This document shows, one piece after another, positions 7,709 to 9,542 of a DNA stretch of 9,542 nt. This DNA is from Candidatus Thalassarchaeaceae archaeon. Lineage in GTDB: Archaea > Thermoplasmatota > Poseidoniia > Poseidoniales > Thalassarchaeaceae. The notes beneath the pieces were generated by a model. It was not told where the DNA came from. It was given only the letters and a program-made list of their open reading frames with translations, and ran no database searches. The position numbers were made by a program, and so were the translations under genes. The stretch lies in the NCBI GenBank assembly GCA_030747885.1, contig JASLJW010000149.1:1-9542 (forward strand). The letters run 5' to 3'. Every line of letters starts with the position of its first letter. The stretch's first letter is position 1.

Positions 7709-8038
7709 TCAATTCACTTGACGTAGATTGATTTCGATAGTCACAGAATCTGGAATTGGGATTCGAATCAAATCTTCTAGTGCTTTGTGATCCTTGGCTG
7801 TATTCGTAACCAATTCAATCAGTCTCTTGTGAATACGCATTTCCCAATGATCCCATGTCTCAGCGCCTTCACCATCTGGTGACTTACGGCAAGGAACTAC
7901 CAATCTTCGAGTTGGAAGTGGGATAGGTCCACGGATTTTGACTGATTTGTCGTCACTAATTTTTTTGATTAATGTAGCAACTCCATCAACAGCTCGATGA
8001 TCCTCTCCAGTAAGTTTGATTGTAGTGATAACTGGCAT
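7709..8038 (-). CDS. rpsJ: Small ribosomal subunit protein uS10 (109 aa)
   Basis: uS10 is a component of the 30S head; its bacterial counterpart also acts in antitermination as NusE. The 109-residue product is slightly longer than the usual 100-105 of archaeal S10. It carries the hallmark RGPIPLPT loop (36-43), the archaeal/eukaryotic-type motif GEGAETWDHWEMRIHKRLI (56-74) and the closing strand IPDSVTIEINL (95-105). The basic loop residues RR (44-45) and RK (51-52) fit rRNA binding. It lies 37 bp downstream of tuf on the same strand, the tuf-rpsJ order found in archaeal str-type operons. GGAG 10 nt upstream of the ATG supports this start. The stop lies 6 bp from the stop of the convergent GINS gene, so the two 3' untranslated regions must overlap. 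Confidence 0.96.
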   Translation of the reverse strand: MPVITTIKLTGEDHRAVDGVATLIKKISDDKSVKIRGPIPLPTRRLVVPCRKSPDGEGAETWDHWEMRIHKRLIELVTNTAKDHKALEDLIRIPIPDSVTIEINLRQVN

Positions 8039-8048
8039 GGGAATCCGA

Positions 8049-8052
8049 CTCC
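8049..8052 (-). promoter_or_regulatory. Probable ribosome binding site of rpsJ
   Basis: GGAG on the minus strand lies 10 nt before the rpsJ ATG, inside the 37-bp tuf-rpsJ spacer. A second AGGAG at 8056-8060 is 17 nt upstream, which is rather far for initiation. Either supports translation of rpsJ from the tuf transcript. Confidence 0.4.
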
Positions 8053-8075
8053 GAACTCCTAAACCATTCTCAAAC

Positions 8076-9383
8076 TCAGTTCTTGTGGACCTTCATACAG
8101 ACGCCAGCAGCGACTGTCTTACCCATATCTCGAATAGCAAAGCGAGCAAGTTCTGGGAAAGTACCCATCTCTTCGATTGCCATAGGCTTGGTTGGCTGGA
8201 ACTTGATTAGAGCAGCATCGCCAGACTTGAGGTAAGCTGGATTAGCTTCCTTGGTCTTAGCATTCTGCAAGAGTTCCACGAAACGAACTGCAACTTGAGC
8301 AGTGTGTGCGTGGAATACTGGAGTGTATCCTGCACCAATTGCCTTTGGAATATCCATTAACTGGATTTGTCCAGTGAATGTTTCGTCGTGTCGAACGAAT
8401 GTTGGAGCATTGTCTGCATAACCTGCAACATCACCACGGCGAATATCTGTAGCTGCAAGACCACGAACGTTGAATCCAACGTTATCACCAGGTTCTGCCT
8501 TAGCGACCTGAGTATGATGCATCTCGATACTCTTGACTTCTGCAGTCTGTTGGCTCGGGTTGAATACAACGTTCTTGCCCACATTTAGAGTTCCAGTCTC
8601 GATCTTACCGACAGGTACAGTACCGATTCCGCTAATCTTGTAAACGTCCTGAATTGGTAGACGTAGTGGCTTATCAACTGGCTTATCTGGTTGCTGAACT
8701 GCATCAATACACTCAAACAGAGTCTTGACTGACTTACCGTTGAACTCGGTGCCCTTCCACCATCCCATGTTATCGGAACCATCGTACAAGTTCTCACCAT
8801 TGAATGAAGAACAAGGAATCTTAGGAACATCTGCAGGATTGAATCCTGCCATCTTTAGAAGTCCATCGACCTGTTCACAAACTTCGTTGTACTTGGCCTC
8901 TGAGTAATCTACACCACTGATGTCCATCTTGTTGACGTTAACAATCAATTGCTTGACTCCCAAAACCTTAGCAAGGAAAGCGTGTTCCTTAGTCTGAGCG
9001 TTTACACCATCATTTGCTGCACATAGTAGAACTGCTGCATCTGCTTGGCTAGTACCAGTAATCATATTCTTCACGAAGTCACGGTGACCTGGAGCGTCAA
9101 TGATTGTGTAATACCAATTAGGAGTAAAGAATTCCTTGTGAGCGACATCGATCGTGATTCCACGCTCTCGCTCTTCCTTGAGCCCGTCCATAACATAAGC
9201 AAGTCCGAATCCGGCCTTACCTTGCTCTGCTGCAAGCTTCTCATTCTTCTCAATTACGTGCGCTTCAATATGTCCACTATCAAGGAGAAGTCGACCTACG
9301 GTCGTTGACTTTCCATGGTCTACGTGACCAATAAAAACGATGTTCAAGTGCGGTTTACTTTTGTCTTCCCATTGCGATCCCAT
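8076..9383 (-). CDS. tuf: Translation elongation factor 1-alpha (EF-1alpha/aEF1A), GTPase (435 aa)
   Basis: This GTPase delivers aminoacyl-tRNA to the ribosomal A site in the cytoplasm. All G-domain motifs are present, numbered from the ATG at 9383: GHVDHGKST (19-27, P-loop), RGITID (74-79, switch I Thr), DAPGH (96-100, switch II with catalytic His), NKMD (151-154, guanine specificity) and a G5 region reading CSSF where SAx is usual. Beta-barrel domains II and III follow, ending RFAIRDMGKTVAAGV. At 435 residues it is full length for an archaeal EF-1alpha and is not bacterial EF-Tu. An in-frame TTG at 9407 would add eight residues. ATG 9383 is preferred because AGGAGTGAT lies 4 nt upstream, inside that extension, and because family N-termini begin just before the KPHLNIVFIGHVDHG segment. 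It is the first gene of a tuf-rpsJ operon. Lysine is common here (AAG preferred), unlike the neighbouring giant protein. Confidence 0.97.
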   Translation of the reverse strand: MGSQWEDKSKPHLNIVFIGHVDHGKSTTVGRLLLDSGHIEAHVIEKNEKLAAEQGKAGFGLAYVMDGLKEERERGITIDVAHKEFFTPNWYYTIIDAPGHRDFVKNMITGTSQADAAVLLCAANDGVNAQTKEHAFLAKVLGVKQLIVNVNKMDISGVDYSEAKYNEVCEQVDGLLKMAGFNPADVPKIPCSSFNGENLYDGSDNMGWWKGTEFNGKSVKTLFECIDAVQQPDKPVDKPLRLPIQDVYKISGIGTVPVGKIETGTLNVGKNVVFNPSQQTAEVKSIEMHHTQVAKAEPGDNVGFNVRGLAATDIRRGDVAGYADNAPTFVRHDETFTGQIQLMDIPKAIGAGYTPVFHAHTAQVAVRFVELLQNAKTKEANPAYLKSGDAALIKFQPTKPMAIEEMGTFPELARFAIRDMGKTVAAGVCMKVHKN

Positions 9384-9542
9384 GTGTATCACTCCTGTGT
9401 TAGGCAACGCTGCGACCGAAGCGGCCTATTTGAGTCTATTCCTAGAAGACAAAGCATTTTCAGTATCAAATTAAAGATACGTAAGAGCCGTGAATCACTT
9501 GTAAATTAATTCAATTGCAAATTCAATGATATCTGCATTATG
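9384..9542 (-). promoter_or_regulatory. Upstream leader and promoter region of the tuf-rpsJ operon
   Basis: No convincing gene is seen in these 159 bp. On the minus strand, AT-rich candidates for a TATA element are TTTAATTT (about 9468-9475) and GAATTAATTTAC (about 9499-9510). The first would place transcription start near 9445 and give a leader of about 60 nt. The first candidate sits within the loop of a short inverted repeat, GTATC/GATAC (9463-9467 and 9476-9480). A palindromic GTGATTCAC (about 9490-9498) lies just upstream. No factor IIB recognition element can be assigned with certainty. fusA, often upstream of tuf in archaeal str operons, is not within this stretch. Confidence 0.4.
9388..9396 (-). 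promoter_or_regulatory. Shine-Dalgarno site that sets the tuf start
   Basis: AGGAGTGAT on the minus strand is one G short of the full anti-16S complement AGGAGGTGAT. It ends 4 nt before ATG 9383, with GGAG centred about 10 nt upstream. Its position inside the alternative TTG-initiated reading argues that translation starts at 9383. Confidence 0.7.

Noticed and set aside
9384..9407. TTG-initiated eight-residue N-terminal extension of EF-1alpha
   Set aside because: The strong Shine-Dalgarno AGGAGTGAT lies inside this extension, 4 nt before ATG 9383, and the family normally starts there.
9540..9542. ATG at the extreme right edge on the plus strand as the start of a divergent gene
   Set aside because: Only the start codon is visible, so there is no coding evidence, although AT-rich sequence lies upstream.
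1..9542. CRISPR array, insertion sequence, toxin-antitoxin or defence cassette
   Set aside because: No regularly spaced direct repeats, transposase motifs, terminal inverted repeats or recognisable defence domains were seen on either strand.

Overview
The window looks like a piece of a planktonic archaeal genome, most likely a Thermoplasmata-related marine euryarchaeon (Marine Group II or III). The support is an archaeal/eukaryotic-type elongation factor 1-alpha followed by an archaeal-type ribosomal protein S10, a replication protein with the architecture of archaeal Gins51, and a very large Asp-rich, Lys-poor secreted surface protein with a single C-terminal membrane anchor. The lineage is inferred from gene content and style, since no search could be run. 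DNA is moderately AT-rich. Coding density is high and strands alternate.

Layout: (1) 2-250, plus strand: the 3' end of an unrecognised gene with a glycine/alanine-rich hydrophobic segment, cut by the left edge. (2) 251-429: spacer between convergent genes, holding a hairpin plus T7 tract oriented to stop minus-strand transcription and a perfect 12-bp palindrome. (3) 430-6777, minus strand: a 2115-residue type I membrane or surface protein filling two thirds of the window. It has a signal peptide, at least three jelly-roll-like modules carrying Asp-box and W-[FY]-I-D-x-V motifs, a long series of beta-rich modules with one EF-hand-like loop, a C-terminal membrane helix and an acidic/proline-rich tail. 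(4) 6778-6877: a 100-bp divergent promoter spacer. (5) 6878-7702, plus strand: GINS subunit of the replicative helicase complex. (6) 7709-8038 rpsJ and 8076-9383 tuf (EF-1alpha), minus strand: a two-gene translation operon transcribed from the right, converging on the GINS gene with only 6 bp between stop codons. (7) 9384-9542: leader and promoter region of the tuf-rpsJ operon.

The core genes (tuf, rpsJ, GINS) are housekeeping. The accessory element is the giant surface protein, which stands alone as a single-gene transcription unit with its own apparent terminator. Its composition is striking: 12 lysines in 2115 residues and none in the first 568, only three cysteines, more than 50 tryptophans, and about 34 N-glycosylation sequons. 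No RNA gene, mobile element, CRISPR array or defence cassette was seen.
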